A stretch of DNA of 64,000 bases from Novispirillum itersonii subsp. itersonii ATCC 12639 (GTDB lineage: Bacteria; Pseudomonadota; Alphaproteobacteria; Rhodospirillales; Rhodospirillaceae): positions 186,001-250,000 of the forward strand of contig NZ_KB907339.1 of the NCBI RefSeq assembly GCF_000381985.1. Direction: 5' to 3'. The position numbers were made by a program, and so were the translations under genes. This document shows, one piece after another, positions 18,743 through 28,512 of this stretch (positions within the stretch are counted from its first letter, which is position 1; every line of letters begins with the position of its first letter). The notes beneath the pieces were generated by a model. It was not told the DNA's origin and searched no databases. It was given only the letters and a program-made list of their open reading frames with translations.

Positions 18743-19504
18743 ATGACAGGTCTGGCGGGAAAACATGCGGTGGTGACCGGCGGCGGCACCGGGGTCGGGG
18801 CGGCAATCGCCCGGTCTCTGGCGGCAGCCGGGGCGACCGTCACCGTCACCGGGCGGCGGGATCAGCCGTTGCGCGATCTGGCGGCGGCAGTGCCGGGCAT
18901 TGACTGGGTCTGTGCCGACAGCACCGATGAGGCGGCGGTGAACGCCCTGTTTGCCACTGTCGACCAGCGTCATGGCAAGGCCGATATTGTGGTGGCGAAT
19001 GCCGGTGCGGCGGAAAGCCGCCCGTTCGGTAAAACCTCGCTGGATCTGTGGACCCGGATGCTGACCGTCAACCTGACCGGCAGCTTCCTGACCTGCCGGG
19101 CCGCCCTGCCGGCGATGCAGGCGGCGGGCTGGGGGCGGCTGGTGATGGTTGCCTCCACCGCCGGGCTGAAGGGCTATCCCTATGTCAGCGCCTATGTTGC
19201 CGCCAAGCATGGGGTGATCGGCCTGACCCGGGCCTTGGCGCAGGAAACCGTGCGCAGCGGTGTCACCGTTAATGCGGTCTGTCCCGGCTTTACCGAAACC
19301 CCGCTGTTGGCCGAGGCGGTGCAGACGATTGTTGCCAAAACCGGCCGCACCGAGGCCGAGGCCCGGGCCGAGCTGGCCGCCAGCAACCCGATGGGGCGGT
19401 TTGTGCAGCCCGATGAGGTCGCCGCCACCGTGCTGTGGCTGTGCAGCGACGGGGCCGCCGCCGTGACCGGGCAGGCGATTTCTGTGTCGGGAGGCGAGAT
19501 ATGA
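18743..19504 (+). CDS. SDR-family oxidoreductase (3-hydroxyacyl-CoA dehydrogenase-like)
   Basis: 253 residues, classical short-chain dehydrogenase: VTGGGTGVGAAIA (TGxxxGxG, residues 9-21), NAG motif (VVANAGAAES), catalytic Ser in MVASTAGLKG, and Tyr-Lys in SAYVAAKHG, with EIxVSGGE at the C-terminus. It binds NAD(P)H. It starts 4 bp after the monooxygenase/reductase stop with GAGG ahead, so it is translationally linked. In the pathway it probably oxidises a ring or open-chain 3-hydroxyacyl-CoA. Confidence 0.9.
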   Translation: MTGLAGKHAVVTGGGTGVGAAIARSLAAAGATVTVTGRRDQPLRDLAAAVPGIDWVCADSTDEAAVNALFATVDQRHGKADIVVANAGAAESRPFGKTSLDLWTRMLTVNLTGSFLTCRAALPAMQAAGWGRLVMVASTAGLKGYPYVSAYVAAKHGVIGLTRALAQETVRSGVTVNAVCPGFTETPLLAEAVQTIVAKTGRTEAEARAELAASNPMGRFVQPDEVAATVLWLCSDGAAAVTGQAISVSGGEI

Positions 19505-19974
19505 GCCGGACGGAACTGACCCCCAGCAAGCAGCGCCTGCGGCTGTGGCTGAAGCTGCTGCGGCTGACCCGGGGCGTGGAAGCTGACCTGCGGGAACGGC
19601 TGCGGGTGGAGTATGGGGCTACGCTGCCGCGCTTTGACGTGATGGCGGCGCTGTTCCGCGCTGACGAGGCCCGGGCGGATCACGGTCTGACGATGACGGA
19701 ACTGTCCCGTGCCCTGATGGTGTCGAACGGTAACGTCACCGGCATCATCGAGCGGCTGGTGGAAGACGGGTTTGTGCAGCGCCGCCCGGATGAGACGGAC
19801 CGCCGCACCACCTTCGTGCAGCTGACCGAGGCCGGAAAGACCGCCTTTCAGGGCATGGCGCAGGCACATGAAGGCTGGGTCAACGACCTGCTGTCGCCGC
19901 TGGCCCCGGCTGAGGTCGATCACCTGATTGAGGTGCTGGACGCCCACCGGGCGGCGCGCACCTCCAGCGAATAA
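19501..19974 (+). CDS. MarR-family transcriptional regulator
   Basis: 157 residues with the MarR winged helix: LTMTELSRALMVSNGNVTGI (recognition helix) followed by the wing VEDGFVQRRPDETDRRTTF. The ATG at 19501 overlaps the SDR stop (ATGA) and follows GGAGG; an upstream in-frame ATG at 19435 is inside the SDR gene and is rejected. Its place within the operon suggests autoregulated control of the island. MarR proteins of aromatic-CoA pathways (CouR, BadR) respond to acyl-CoA or aromatic ligands; ligand here unknown. Confidence 0.92.
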   Translation: MSRTELTPSKQRLRLWLKLLRLTRGVEADLRERLRVEYGATLPRFDVMAALFRADEARADHGLTMTELSRALMVSNGNVTGIIERLVEDGFVQRRPDETDRRTTFVQLTEAGKTAFQGMAQAHEGWVNDLLSPLAPAEVDHLIEVLDAHRAARTSSE

Positions 19975-19996
19975 ACATTAAGGAGTTCCCCTCTCC

Positions 19997-20827
19997 ATGA
20001 GCCGCGCGACAGAGTTTGATCCCGTCACCTATACCCCGGAACATTTCCGCTGGAGCTTTGGCGACGATGGCGTCGCCGTGGTGATGCTGGACCGTCCCGA
20101 CCGTAAAAACCCGCTGACCTTTGAGTCTTATGCCGAGCTGCGCGACCTGTTCCGCACGCTGGTCTATGCCGATGCGGTCAAGGCGGTGGTGTTTGCCTCT
20201 AACGGTGGCAACTTCTGTTCCGGCGGCGATGTGCATGACATCATCGGCCCGCTGCTGGACCGCGACATGCGCGGCCTGCTGGAGTTCACCCGCATGACCG
20301 GTGATCTGGTCAAGGCGATCCGGTCATGCCCGCAGCCGGTGATCGCGGCGGTCGATGGCATCTGCGTCGGGGCCGGGGCGATGGTGGCGCTGTTTTCTGA
20401 TCTGCGGATCGGCACGCCGCGCGCCAAGACCGCCTTTCTGTTCACCCGTGTCGGTCTGGCCGGGTGCGACATGGGGGCCTGCGCCATGCTGCCACGGGTG
20501 ATCGGGCAGGGCCGGGCGGCGGACCTGCTGTACACCGGGCGGGTGATGACGGCGGCGGAAGGGGAAAGCTGGGGCTTTTTCAACCGCATGGCTGATCCTG
20601 ATGCCCTGCTGGACGAGGCGCTGACACTGGCCCGCAGCCTCGCCGCCGGGCCGACCTTCGGTCACATGATGACCAAGACCATGCTGAATCAGGAATGGTC
20701 GATGACGCTGGATCAGGCGATTGAGGCCGAGGCACAGGCGCAGGCGATCTGCATGCAGACCCGTGACTTTGGCCGCGCCTACGAGGCCTTTGTCGCCAAG
20801 CAGCAGCCGGTGTTTAAAGGGGACTGA
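19997..20827 (+). CDS. Enoyl-CoA hydratase/isomerase family protein
   Basis: 276-residue crotonase-fold protein. Oxyanion segments: [12 protein letters not shown] and [17 protein letters not shown]. The catalytic stretch reads [19 protein letters not shown]: the Glu of a hydratase PE-motif is absent, but an Asp in the GL-A-x-x-D-x-G position resembles dienoyl-CoA isomerases. AAGGAG before the ATG. In the island it likely hydrates, isomerises or opens the non-aromatic ring CoA ester. It lies 22 bp after the MarR gene and 5 bp before the acyl-CoA dehydrogenase gene. Confidence 0.88.
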   Translation: MSRATEFDPVTYTPEHFRWSFGDDGVAVVMLDRPDRKNPLTFESYAELRDLFRTLVYADAVKAVVFASNGGNFCSGGDVHDIIGPLLDRDMRGLLEFTRMTGDLVKAIRSCPQPVIAAVDGICVGAGAMVALFSDLRIGTPRAKTAFLFTRVGLAGCDMGACAMLPRVIGQGRAADLLYTGRVMTAAEGESWGFFNRMADPDALLDEALTLARSLAAGPTFGHMMTKTMLNQEWSMTLDQAIEAEAQAQAICMQTRDFGRAYEAFVAKQQPVFKGD

Positions 20828-20832
20828 CCGCG

Positions 20833-21990
20833 ATGGCCGATACCACATTCCTGCACTGGCCGTTTTTTGAGGACCGTCACCGCGCGCTGGCGGCGGATCT
20901 TGACCGCTGGGCAGCGGACAATCTGGCGGCGGTTGACCACAGCGATACCGATGCCGCCTGCCGCGATCTGGTGCGGCGGCTGGGGCAGGATGGCTGGCTG
21001 CTGCAGTCTGCCCCCGACCCGGAGGCCACCGAAGCCCGGCTGGATGTCCGCGCCCTGTGCCTGATCCGCGAGACGCTGGGCCGTCATGATGCGCTGGCGG
21101 ATTTCGCCTTTGCCATGCAGGGGCTGGGGGCGGGGCCGATTTCTCTGTTCGGCACCCCGGAGCAACGGCGCCGCTGGCTGTCGCTGACCCGGTCCGGTCA
21201 GGCGATTGCAGCCTTCGCCCTGACCGAGCCGAAATCAGGATCAGACGTTGCCACCATGGAGATGGCAGCGGTGCGCGACGGCGACAGCTATGTGCTGACC
21301 GGGGAAAAAACGTGGATCTCCAACGGCGGGATCGCTGACGTTTATGTGGTGTTCGCGCGGACCGGGGCGGCGGCTGACGGGGCGAAAGGGCTGTCGGCCT
21401 TTATCGTGCCCGCCGATACGCCGGGCCTGACGGTGGCGGAGCGGCTGGAGACCATCTCGCCGCATCCGCTGGCCCGGCTGGCCTTCACGGAGTGCCGGAT
21501 TCCTGCCTCGGCCCTGCTGGGGGCGGAAGGGCAGGGCTTTAAAATCGCCATGGCGACGCTGGATGTGTTCCGTTCCACCGTCGGGGCGGCGGCGCTGGGT
21601 TTTGCCCGCCGGGCGCTGGACGAAAGCCTGTCGCGGGCCAGTCAGCGTCATCTGTTCGGCAATCCGCTGGCCGACCTGCAACTGGTGCAGGGCATGCTGG
21701 CAGACATGGCGCTGGCCGTCGATGCGGCAGCCCTGCTGATCTACCGGGCGGCGTGGACCAAGGACAGCGGCGCCCCCCGGGTCACGCGGGAAGCGGCAAT
21801 GGCCAAACTGTACGCCACCGAGGCGGCGCAGGAGGTGATTGATAAGGCGGTGCAGATTCATGGCGGTGACGGGGTGCGCTCCGGCCATCCGGTGGAAAAG
21901 CTGTACCGCGAGATCCGGGCCCTGCGCATCTACGAAGGGGCGTCGGAGGTGCAGAAAGTGGTGATTGCCCGGCAGGCCCTGATGGGCTGA
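20833..21990 (+). CDS. Acyl-CoA dehydrogenase
   Basis: 385 residues, normal length. FAD/substrate segments: [19 protein letters not shown] and [21 protein letters not shown]-terminal [19 protein letters not shown], in which the Glu near residue 369 is the expected catalytic base. [20 protein letters not shown] is also typical. It oxidises an acyl-CoA to an enoyl-CoA, passing electrons to ETF. Five bases after the hydratase stop, same operon. Confidence 0.93.
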   Translation: MADTTFLHWPFFEDRHRALAADLDRWAADNLAAVDHSDTDAACRDLVRRLGQDGWLLQSAPDPEATEARLDVRALCLIRETLGRHDALADFAFAMQGLGAGPISLFGTPEQRRRWLSLTRSGQAIAAFALTEPKSGSDVATMEMAAVRDGDSYVLTGEKTWISNGGIADVYVVFARTGAAADGAKGLSAFIVPADTPGLTVAERLETISPHPLARLAFTECRIPASALLGAEGQGFKIAMATLDVFRSTVGAAALGFARRALDESLSRASQRHLFGNPLADLQLVQGMLADMALAVDAAALLIYRAAWTKDSGAPRVTREAAMAKLYATEAAQEVIDKAVQIHGGDGVRSGHPVEKLYREIRALRIYEGASEVQKVVIARQALMG

Positions 21991-22137
21991 TGTGTCCGGT
22001 TGTTTGCTGAAAACCGGGACCTATCAAAAATCAACCGGCCCGGAACAAGAGTCAGGTCAAAGCGGGAATAAACGGGCGGAACCGTCCAAAAAAACAAAAA
22101 CGATGATGAACAGAGGCTTGACCATAAGGAGGCGGAC

Positions 22138-23772
22138 ATGCTGGGTCCCACCGCGCATGTCGATACCTTTACCCGGGACAATCTGCCGCCGCAGCACAGC
22201 TGGCCGCACCTTGATCTGAGCCGGGAAGCGTATCAGTACCCGGAGTATCTGAATGCCGGGGTCGAACTGACCGACCGGCTGGTTGAACAGGGCTTCGGCG
22301 ACCGGATTGCCCTGAAGAGTGATACCGAGGCCATCACCTACCGCGACCTGGCGGCGCTGACCAACCGCATTGCGCAGGTGCTGGTCGAAGATCTTAAGGT
22401 GGTGCCGGGCGAGCGGGTGCTGATCCGTTCCGCCAACTCTCCGCGCATGGTTGCCTGCTGGCTGGCGGTGATGAAGGCCGGGGCGGTTGCGGTCAACACC
22501 ATGCCGCTGCTGCGGGCGGTTGAACTGGCGAAGGTGGTCGATAAGGCGGAAATCCGCGTTGCTCTGTGCGACCGCCGTCTGGAAGAGGAAATGCACCTCT
22601 GCGCCGCTGCCAGTCCGTTCCTGAAAACAGTGCTGCATTTTGATGGCACCGGCACTGCCGCCGATGATCTGGAACGGCGACTGACCGGGAAGGACCCGGC
22701 TTTTGCGGCCGTCCGCACCGGGCGGGATGATGTGGCGCTGCTGGGCTTTACCTCCGGCACCACCGGGGCACCGAAGGCCACCATGCACTTCCACCGCGAC
22801 ATCCTGATCATTGCCGACGGGTATGCGAAAGAGGTGCTGGATCCGCAGCCGGAAGACGTGTTTATCGGGTCCCCGCCGCTGGCGTTCACCTTCGGGCTGG
22901 GTGGTCTGGTGGTATTTCCGCTGCGGTTCGGGGCCACCGCCTGTCTGGTGGAGGATGCCCGCCCGGCCAGTCTGCTGGCCTCAATTCAGCGGCATCAGGC
23001 AACGCTGGTTTTCACCGCCCCCACCGCGTACCGGGTGATGCTTGCCACCCTGCAACAGCAGGGCAGCACGGATGCGGTCGCCAGCCTGCGGGCGGCGGTG
23101 TCAGCGGGGGAAACCCTGCCGCCGTCGATCTGCCAGATGTGGATGGAGCGCACCGGCAAACCGATCCTTGACGGTATCGGGGCGACGGAAATGCTGCATA
23201 TCTTCATCTCCAACCGCTTCGGAGAGATCCGCCCCGGCTCGACCGGGCGGGCGGTGCCGGGGTACACGGCGATGATTGTGGATGACAGCATGACCCCGCT
23301 GCCGCCGGGCTCGGTCGGCAAACTGGCGGTGCGTGGCCCCACCGGCTGCCGGTACATGGCCGATGACCGTCAGGGCACGTATGTCCGGGATGGCTGGAAC
23401 CTGACCGGCGATGCCTTCCGCATGGATGAGGACGGTTACTTCTGGTTTGCCGCCCGCACCGACGACATGATCGTCTCAGCCGGGTACAACATCGCCGGGC
23501 CGGAGGTGGAAGACGCCCTGCTGACCCACCCCGATGTTGCCGAATGCGCGGTGATCGGTGTTGAGGATGAAGACCGGGGCCAGATCGTGCAGGCCCATGT
23601 GGTCCTGAAGGACGGGGCCGGGGCCGGACCGGAGAAGGTGAAGGAATTGCAGGATTATGTGAAAAGCCGGATCGCGCCGTATAAATATCCCCGCTCCGTC
23701 ATTTTCACCGATGCGCTGCCGAAAACCGCCACCGGCAAGATCCAGCGGTTCCGTCTGCGCGAGGCGGTATAA
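22138..23772 (+). CDS. 2-aminobenzoate-CoA ligase / benzoate-CoA ligase family
   Basis: 544 residues, ANL adenylating enzyme. The N-terminus AHVDTFTRDNLPP..SWPHLDL is characteristic of 2-aminobenzoate-CoA ligases; the P-loop is GFTSGTTGAPKATMHFHRD (about residue 203); other marks are DGIGATEMLHIFIS and the C-terminal catalytic Lys in LPKTATGKIQRFRL. It activates anthranilate (or another benzoate) to the CoA thioester with ATP, the entry step of the island. AAGGAGGCGGAC precedes the ATG. A 147-bp gap after the dehydrogenase may hold a separate promoter. Confidence 0.9.
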   Translation: MLGPTAHVDTFTRDNLPPQHSWPHLDLSREAYQYPEYLNAGVELTDRLVEQGFGDRIALKSDTEAITYRDLAALTNRIAQVLVEDLKVVPGERVLIRSANSPRMVACWLAVMKAGAVAVNTMPLLRAVELAKVVDKAEIRVALCDRRLEEEMHLCAAASPFLKTVLHFDGTGTAADDLERRLTGKDPAFAAVRTGRDDVALLGFTSGTTGAPKATMHFHRDILIIADGYAKEVLDPQPEDVFIGSPPLAFTFGLGGLVVFPLRFGATACLVEDARPASLLASIQRHQATLVFTAPTAYRVMLATLQQQGSTDAVASLRAAVSAGETLPPSICQMWMERTGKPILDGIGATEMLHIFISNRFGEIRPGSTGRAVPGYTAMIVDDSMTPLPPGSVGKLAVRGPTGCRYMADDRQGTYVRDGWNLTGDAFRMDEDGYFWFAARTDDMIVSAGYNIAGPEVEDALLTHPDVAECAVIGVEDEDRGQIVQAHVVLKDGAGAGPEKVKELQDYVKSRIAPYKYPRSVIFTDALPKTATGKIQRFRLREAV

Positions 23773-23897
23773 GCCTGCGTATTCTAAACACATAACAAAA
23801 AAAGTGTTCTCGTTTCAGAATGATGCACGCCAATAATGGCAGCGACGCCGCGCCACGAACACAAAGCTGTGGGCGGCGAAACAGGGAGAACAGAACC

Positions 23898-25061
23898 ATG
23901 ACCTTGCGGAAGATCCTTCTGGGTGCGGCGGCTGCGACCACACTGGCACTGGTGTCCGGCGCTGCTCTGGCGGAAGGGACCAAGATCGGCATGATCACCA
24001 CCCTCTCCGGCAGCGGTGCCGGTCTGGGTATCGACGTGCGCGACGGCTTTATGCTGGCGGTCAAGCAGGGCGGCGGCAAGCTGGGAGGCAAAGCCGTCGA
24101 CGTGCTGATCGAAGATGATGCGCAGGCCCCGGATAAGGCCAAGCAGATCGCCGAGAAATTTGTGAAAAAGGATGAGGTCAAGGTGATGACCGGCATCATC
24201 TGGTCCAACCTTGCCCTTGCCGTGGTGCCGGGAGTGCTGAAGGACGGCGTCACCTACGTCTCCACCAACGCCGGGCCCAGCCAGCTGGCGGGGGAAAAGT
24301 GTGACCCCGGCTATTTCAACGTGGCGTGGCAGAACGACAACCTGCATGAAGGCACCGGCAAATATGTGAATGATGCCGGGTTCAAAAATGTCTTCCTGCT
24401 GGCCCCCAACTATCCGGCGGGCAAGGATGCCATTTCCGGCTTCCAGCGCTATTACAAGGGCGGGGTGGCCGGGTCGCTGTTCACCAAGGTCGGCCAGACG
24501 GATTACGCCGCCGAAATCGCCGCCATCCGCGATGCCAAGCCGGATGCCATTTACTTCTTCCTGCCCGGCGGCATGGGCATCGCCTTCATGAAGCAGCTTC
24601 AGCAGGCGGGTCTGAAGGTGCCGGTGTTCGGTCCGGCGTTCTCCTTCGATCAGGATGTGCTGCCCGCCATCGGCGACGCGGCGCTGGGCGTGAAGAATGC
24701 CTCGCAGTGGTCGAAGGATCTGGATAACCCGGCCAACAAGACCTTTGTTGCCGCTTTCCAGAAGGAATATGGCCGTCTGCCGTCGCTGTATGCCTCGCAG
24801 GGGTATGATGCCGCGCACCTGATCGGGTCTGCGCTGAAGGTGGCCGACCCGGCGGATGCCAAGACGTTTCAGGCTGCGGTGAAGAAGGCTGATTTTGCCT
24901 CCGTCCGCGGGGCATTTGTCTTCGGCCCGAACAATCACCCGGTGCAGGACATTTATGTCCGTGAAGTGGTGAAGGAAGGGGACGTGCTGACCAACAAGGT
25001 CATCGGTGTCGCCTTCCGCAACCATCAGGATGCCTACGTCGATCTCTGCAAGATGCAGTAA
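23898..25061 (+). CDS. Liv-type ABC transporter substrate-binding protein
   Basis: 387 residues. Signal peptide at 1-24 (RKILLGAAAATTLALVSGAALA), then KIGMITTLSGSGAGLGIDVRDGF, a Peripla_BP_6 fold. The ATG at 23898 with GGGAGAA ahead is preferred over an ATG 26 codons upstream, which would place polar sequence before the signal. Periplasmic. Position directly after the CoA ligase and before Liv permeases shows that it feeds this pathway; aromatic acids are the likely ligand rather than branched-chain amino acids. Confidence 0.92.
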   Translation: MTLRKILLGAAAATTLALVSGAALAEGTKIGMITTLSGSGAGLGIDVRDGFMLAVKQGGGKLGGKAVDVLIEDDAQAPDKAKQIAEKFVKKDEVKVMTGIIWSNLALAVVPGVLKDGVTYVSTNAGPSQLAGEKCDPGYFNVAWQNDNLHEGTGKYVNDAGFKNVFLLAPNYPAGKDAISGFQRYYKGGVAGSLFTKVGQTDYAAEIAAIRDAKPDAIYFFLPGGMGIAFMKQLQQAGLKVPVFGPAFSFDQDVLPAIGDAALGVKNASQWSKDLDNPANKTFVAAFQKEYGRLPSLYASQGYDAAHLIGSALKVADPADAKTFQAAVKKADFASVRGAFVFGPNNHPVQDIYVREVVKEGDVLTNKVIGVAFRNHQDAYVDLCKMQ

Positions 25062-25079
25062 GGCACCCTGCCGCTGATC

Positions 25080-25112
25080 CGGCGGCGGAAGGGGATGTTC
25101 CTTCCGCCGCCG
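25080..25112 (+). terminator. Intercistronic hairpin after the binding-protein gene
   Basis: Perfect 13-bp stem CGGCGGCGGAAGG / CCTTCCGCCGCCG with a 7-nt loop, no T-run. Likely an RNA-stabilising stem that raises binding-protein output relative to the permeases, as the analogous hairpins at 14139-14166 and 41689-41719 may do. Confidence 0.55.
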
Positions 25113-25156
25113 CGATCCGCCGCCCGCTTTCCTCTCAGACAACCGGGGATACCGAC

Positions 25157-26077
25157 ATGTCGGCTGCGTTCCTGCTGGAGCAGCTTCTCAATGGTGTTCA
25201 GTTCGGGGTCATGCTGTTCCTGATGTCAGCCGGGCTGACGCTGGTGTTCGGCGTGATGGGACTGATCAATCTGGCGCACGGCTCGCTTTATATGGTCGGG
25301 GCCTTTGTCTGCGCGTGGGTGTCCGGGGCGACCGGATCCTTCTGGCTGGGGCTGCCCGCCGGGCTGGCCGCCGCTGCCGCTGCCGGGGCCGCCGTGGAAA
25401 TTCTGGTGATGCGTCGCCTGTATGACCGTGATCACCTTGATCAGGTGCTGGCGACCTTCAGCCTGATCCTGATTTTCTCGGAAGGCACCCGCTGGATTTT
25501 TGGCAACCAGCCGCTGTACCTGAATATTCCGCCGCTGCTGTCGGGGGTGATCCCGCTGCCCGGCGACGGGGGCTATCCGCTGTACCGGGTGGCGATTATC
25601 GCGGTTGGTATCGTGGTGGCCATCGGGCTGTACCTGCTGATTTCCCGCACCCGGCTGGGCATGCAGATCCGTGCCGGGGAAGCGGACCGCGAGATGATCG
25701 GCGCGCTGGGGGTGGATATCAAAACCCTCTACACCGTAGTGTTCGCGCTGGGGGCGATGCTGGCCGGGGCGGCCGGGGCCCTGGTCGGGGCGTTGCAGTC
25801 GGTGCAGGTGGGGATGGGGGAATCCGTCCTGATCCTCGCCTTTGTCGTGATTGTCATCGGCGGTATCGGCTCCATCAAAGGGGCGCTGGTGGCGGCTCTG
25901 CTGGTCGGGCTGGTCGATACGCTGGGGCGGGCTTTTCTGCCGCGCCTGCTGACGCTGGTAATGCCGGCGTCGGATGCGGGCACCACCGGATCGGCGCTGG
26001 CGTCGATGGCGATTTATCTGGTCATGGCGGCCATTCTGGCATGGCGGCCCAAGGGACTGTTTCCGGCCCATGGATAA
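25157..26077 (+). CDS. Liv-type ABC transporter permease (LivH)
   Basis: 306 residues, about eight membrane helices. Starts FLLEQLLNGVQFGVMLFLMS and contains LTLVFGVMGLINLAHGSLYM and IRAGEADREMIGALGVDIKT, the cytoplasmic EAA-like loop of LivH proteins. It follows the binding protein and its hairpin, and overlaps the LivM gene by 8 bp. One of two inner-membrane channel subunits. Confidence 0.93.
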   Translation: MSAAFLLEQLLNGVQFGVMLFLMSAGLTLVFGVMGLINLAHGSLYMVGAFVCAWVSGATGSFWLGLPAGLAAAAAAGAAVEILVMRRLYDRDHLDQVLATFSLILIFSEGTRWIFGNQPLYLNIPPLLSGVIPLPGDGGYPLYRVAIIAVGIVVAIGLYLLISRTRLGMQIRAGEADREMIGALGVDIKTLYTVVFALGAMLAGAAGALVGALQSVQVGMGESVLILAFVVIVIGGIGSIKGALVAALLVGLVDTLGRAFLPRLLTLVMPASDAGTTGSALASMAIYLVMAAILAWRPKGLFPAHG

Positions 26078-27071
26078 TTCACGCAGCAATTCATTCCTCC
26101 GCAGCCGCGAAGGCGTGCTGACCGTGGTGGCGCTGGCGGTTCTGCTGGCTGCGCCGCTGGTGGCGCAGGCGGCGGGGCAGACGTACTTCATCTCTCTGGC
26201 ATCCCGGGTGGCGATTCTGGCGTTGGCCGGGGTCGGGCTGAATCTGGCGCTGGGCTCCGGCGGGATGATCAGCTTCGGTCATGCCGCCTTCTTCGGGCTG
26301 GGCGGCTATGTCGCCGGGGCGATGGTGTTCCATGCGCAGGAAGGCGGGCAGTTTCTCGGCCTGCTGGCGGGGACACAGCAGGCCCTGCTGTCATGGCCGC
26401 TGGCGCTGGCGGTGGCGGGCATTGCCGCCCTGTTTATCGGGGTGATCAGCCTGCGGACCAGTGGCGTTTACTTCATCATGATCACGCTGGCTTTTGCCCA
26501 GATGTTTTATTATCTCGCGCTGTCATTCCCGACCTATGGCGGGGAAGACGGGATGACCCTGTACGAACGGTCAACGCTGGGCGGACTGTCGGTGTCAGGC
26601 GACCTGCCGTTTTTCTTCGTCTGCTTCGGGGTGCTGCTGCTGGCCCTGCTGCTGTGTTCCCGGCTGACCGGGTCCCGCTTCGGGGCGGCGCTGATGACGG
26701 CGCGGCAGAACGAAACACGGCTTGCCACCGTTGGCATCAACCCGTTTCCGGTCAAGCTCACCGGCTTTGTGATTTCGGCGATGATCACCGCGCTGGCCGG
26801 GGTGCTGCTGGTGGAACAGAACGGCTTTGCCAGCCCGTCGCTGCTGTCGTGGCACCGGTCCGGCGAAATCATGATCTTCGTCATTCTCGGCGGGGTCGGG
26901 CGGCTGATCGGCCCGGTGCTGGGGGCGGCGGTGTTCATTCTGCTGGAAACGGTGATCGGCGGCTATACCGACCGCTGGCAGCTGGTGCTGGGGCTGGTGC
27001 TGCTGGGCATCGTGCTGTTTGCGCGGGGCGGTCTGGTCGGCCTGCTGGCGGGGAGGGCGCGCCATGACTGA
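26070..27071 (+). CDS. Liv-type ABC transporter permease (LivM)
   Basis: 333 residues, about nine to ten helices. LivM marks: LNLALGSGGMISFGHAAFFG and the loop MTARQNETRLATVGINPFPV. The ATG at 26070 overlaps the LivH end by 8 bp; an open frame upstream lies inside LivH and is rejected. Overlap at its own end with LivG (8 bp) shows tight coupling. Confidence 0.93.
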   Translation: MDNSRSNSFLRSREGVLTVVALAVLLAAPLVAQAAGQTYFISLASRVAILALAGVGLNLALGSGGMISFGHAAFFGLGGYVAGAMVFHAQEGGQFLGLLAGTQQALLSWPLALAVAGIAALFIGVISLRTSGVYFIMITLAFAQMFYYLALSFPTYGGEDGMTLYERSTLGGLSVSGDLPFFFVCFGVLLLALLLCSRLTGSRFGAALMTARQNETRLATVGINPFPVKLTGFVISAMITALAGVLLVEQNGFASPSLLSWHRSGEIMIFVILGGVGRLIGPVLGAAVFILLETVIGGYTDRWQLVLGLVLLGIVLFARGGLVGLLAGRARHD

Positions 27072-27810
27072 TCTTCTGGTTCTGAACGGCCTGCAGAAGC
27101 ACTTCGGGGCGCTGCGTGCCACCGATGATGTGTCGCTGTCGGTCCGCCCCGGCACCCTGCATGCGCTGATCGGCCCCAACGGGGCGGGAAAATCCACCCT
27201 GATCGGTCAGATCGCCGGCACCATCACCCCGGACCGGGGCAGCATCACCTTCCGGGGGGAGGATGTTACCCCCCTGACCCTGCCGCAGCGGGCCCGGAAA
27301 GGGCTGGGCCGCACCTTTCAGATATCGTCCCTGATCCCGGAGTTTTCCGCCCTGCGCAACGTTATGCTGGCGGTACAGGCCCGGCAGGGCAGCAGCTTCC
27401 GGTTCTGGGGCCGGGTGATGGCTGACCGCAGCCTGACCGGACCGGCCATGGCCTGTCTGGAGCGGGTCGGTCTGGCCGACCGGGCGCGGGTGCCGGTCAG
27501 CGACCTGTCGCACGGCGAGCGACGCCAGCTTGAACTGGCGGTGGCGCTGGCGCTGGAGCCGGTGTTGCTGCTGCTGGACGAGCCGATGGCCGGTCTGGGG
27601 CCGGAGGAGTCCCGCAAAATGACGGACCTGCTGCACACCCTGAAGCGGGAAACCGCAATGCTGCTGGTCGAACACGATATGGACGCGGTGTTTTCACTGG
27701 CGGATGAGGTCTCGGTGCTGGTTTACGGGCGGGTGATCGCCAATGGCCCGGTGGCGGAAATCCGTACCTCTGCCGCTGTGCGGGAAGCCTATCTGGGGGA
27801 GGACGCATGA
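27064..27810 (+). CDS. Liv-type ABC transporter ATP-binding protein (LivG)
   Basis: 248 residues. Walker A GPNGAGKST (about residue 37), signature LSHGERRQLE, Walker B LLLLDEPMAGLGPEE, H-loop LLVEHDMD. The start overlaps LivM by 8 bp; the stop overlaps the LivF start by 4 bp. Cytoplasmic ATPase of the aromatic-acid-type importer. Confidence 0.94.
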   Translation: MTDLLVLNGLQKHFGALRATDDVSLSVRPGTLHALIGPNGAGKSTLIGQIAGTITPDRGSITFRGEDVTPLTLPQRARKGLGRTFQISSLIPEFSALRNVMLAVQARQGSSFRFWGRVMADRSLTGPAMACLERVGLADRARVPVSDLSHGERRQLELAVALALEPVLLLLDEPMAGLGPEESRKMTDLLHTLKRETAMLLVEHDMDAVFSLADEVSVLVYGRVIANGPVAEIRTSAAVREAYLGEDA

Positions 27811-28511
27811 TGCTGACCGTCAGCGGTCTGGAAACCTTTTACGGCCCCAGTCAGGCCCTGTTCGGGGTTGATCTGTCCTTGCAGCAGGGGCAGGTGCTGG
27901 CCCTGATGGGGCGCAATGGCATGGGCAAGACCACCACCATCCGCTCCATCATGCGGCTGACCCCGCCGAAACGTGGCACCGTCCACTTTTCCGGGCAGGA
28001 TCTGGCCGGGTTACAGGCGTTCCGGGTGGCCCGGCTGGGGCTGGGGCTGGTGCCGGAGGGGCGGCGGGTGTTCGCCCCGCTGTCGGTGGAAGAAAACCTG
28101 CGGGCCACCGCCCGCGATGCGGACGACACGGCCGGAGGCTGGAGCCTGAAGCGGGTCTATGCCCTGTTCCCCCGCCTGCGGGAGCGCGCCGGGCAGGCCG
28201 CCCGGACCCTGTCGGGCGGGGAACAGCAGATGCTGGCGGTCGGCCGGGCGCTGATGACCAATCCGCGCCTGCTGATCCTTGACGAAGCCACCGAGGGGCT
28301 GGCACCGCTGATCCGGGCCGAGATCTGGTCCGCGATTGCCGCCCTGAAGGCGGAGGGGCTGTCGATTCTGGTGGTCGATAAACATCTGAAAGACCTGCTG
28401 CCGCTGGCCGATGCCTGCGTGGTGCTGGAGAAAGGCCGTTCGGTCTGGGCAGGCAGCCCGCAGGCCCTGCAGGCGGATGCCGCGTTGCAGCACCGTTATC
28501 TGGGGGTATGA
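27807..28511 (+). CDS. Liv-type ABC transporter ATP-binding protein (LivF)
   Basis: 234 residues. Walker A GRNGMGKTT, family segment GLGLVPEGRRVFAPLSVEENL, signature LSGGEQQMLAVGRALM, Walker B LLILDEATEGLAP. The start ATG at 27807 (or the next codon) overlaps the LivG stop. Completes the five-part importer. Confidence 0.94.
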   Translation: MMLTVSGLETFYGPSQALFGVDLSLQQGQVLALMGRNGMGKTTTIRSIMRLTPPKRGTVHFSGQDLAGLQAFRVARLGLGLVPEGRRVFAPLSVEENLRATARDADDTAGGWSLKRVYALFPRLRERAGQAARTLSGGEQQMLAVGRALMTNPRLLILDEATEGLAPLIRAEIWSAIAALKAEGLSILVVDKHLKDLLPLADACVVLEKGRSVWAGSPQALQADAALQHRYLGV

Positions 28512-28512
28512 G

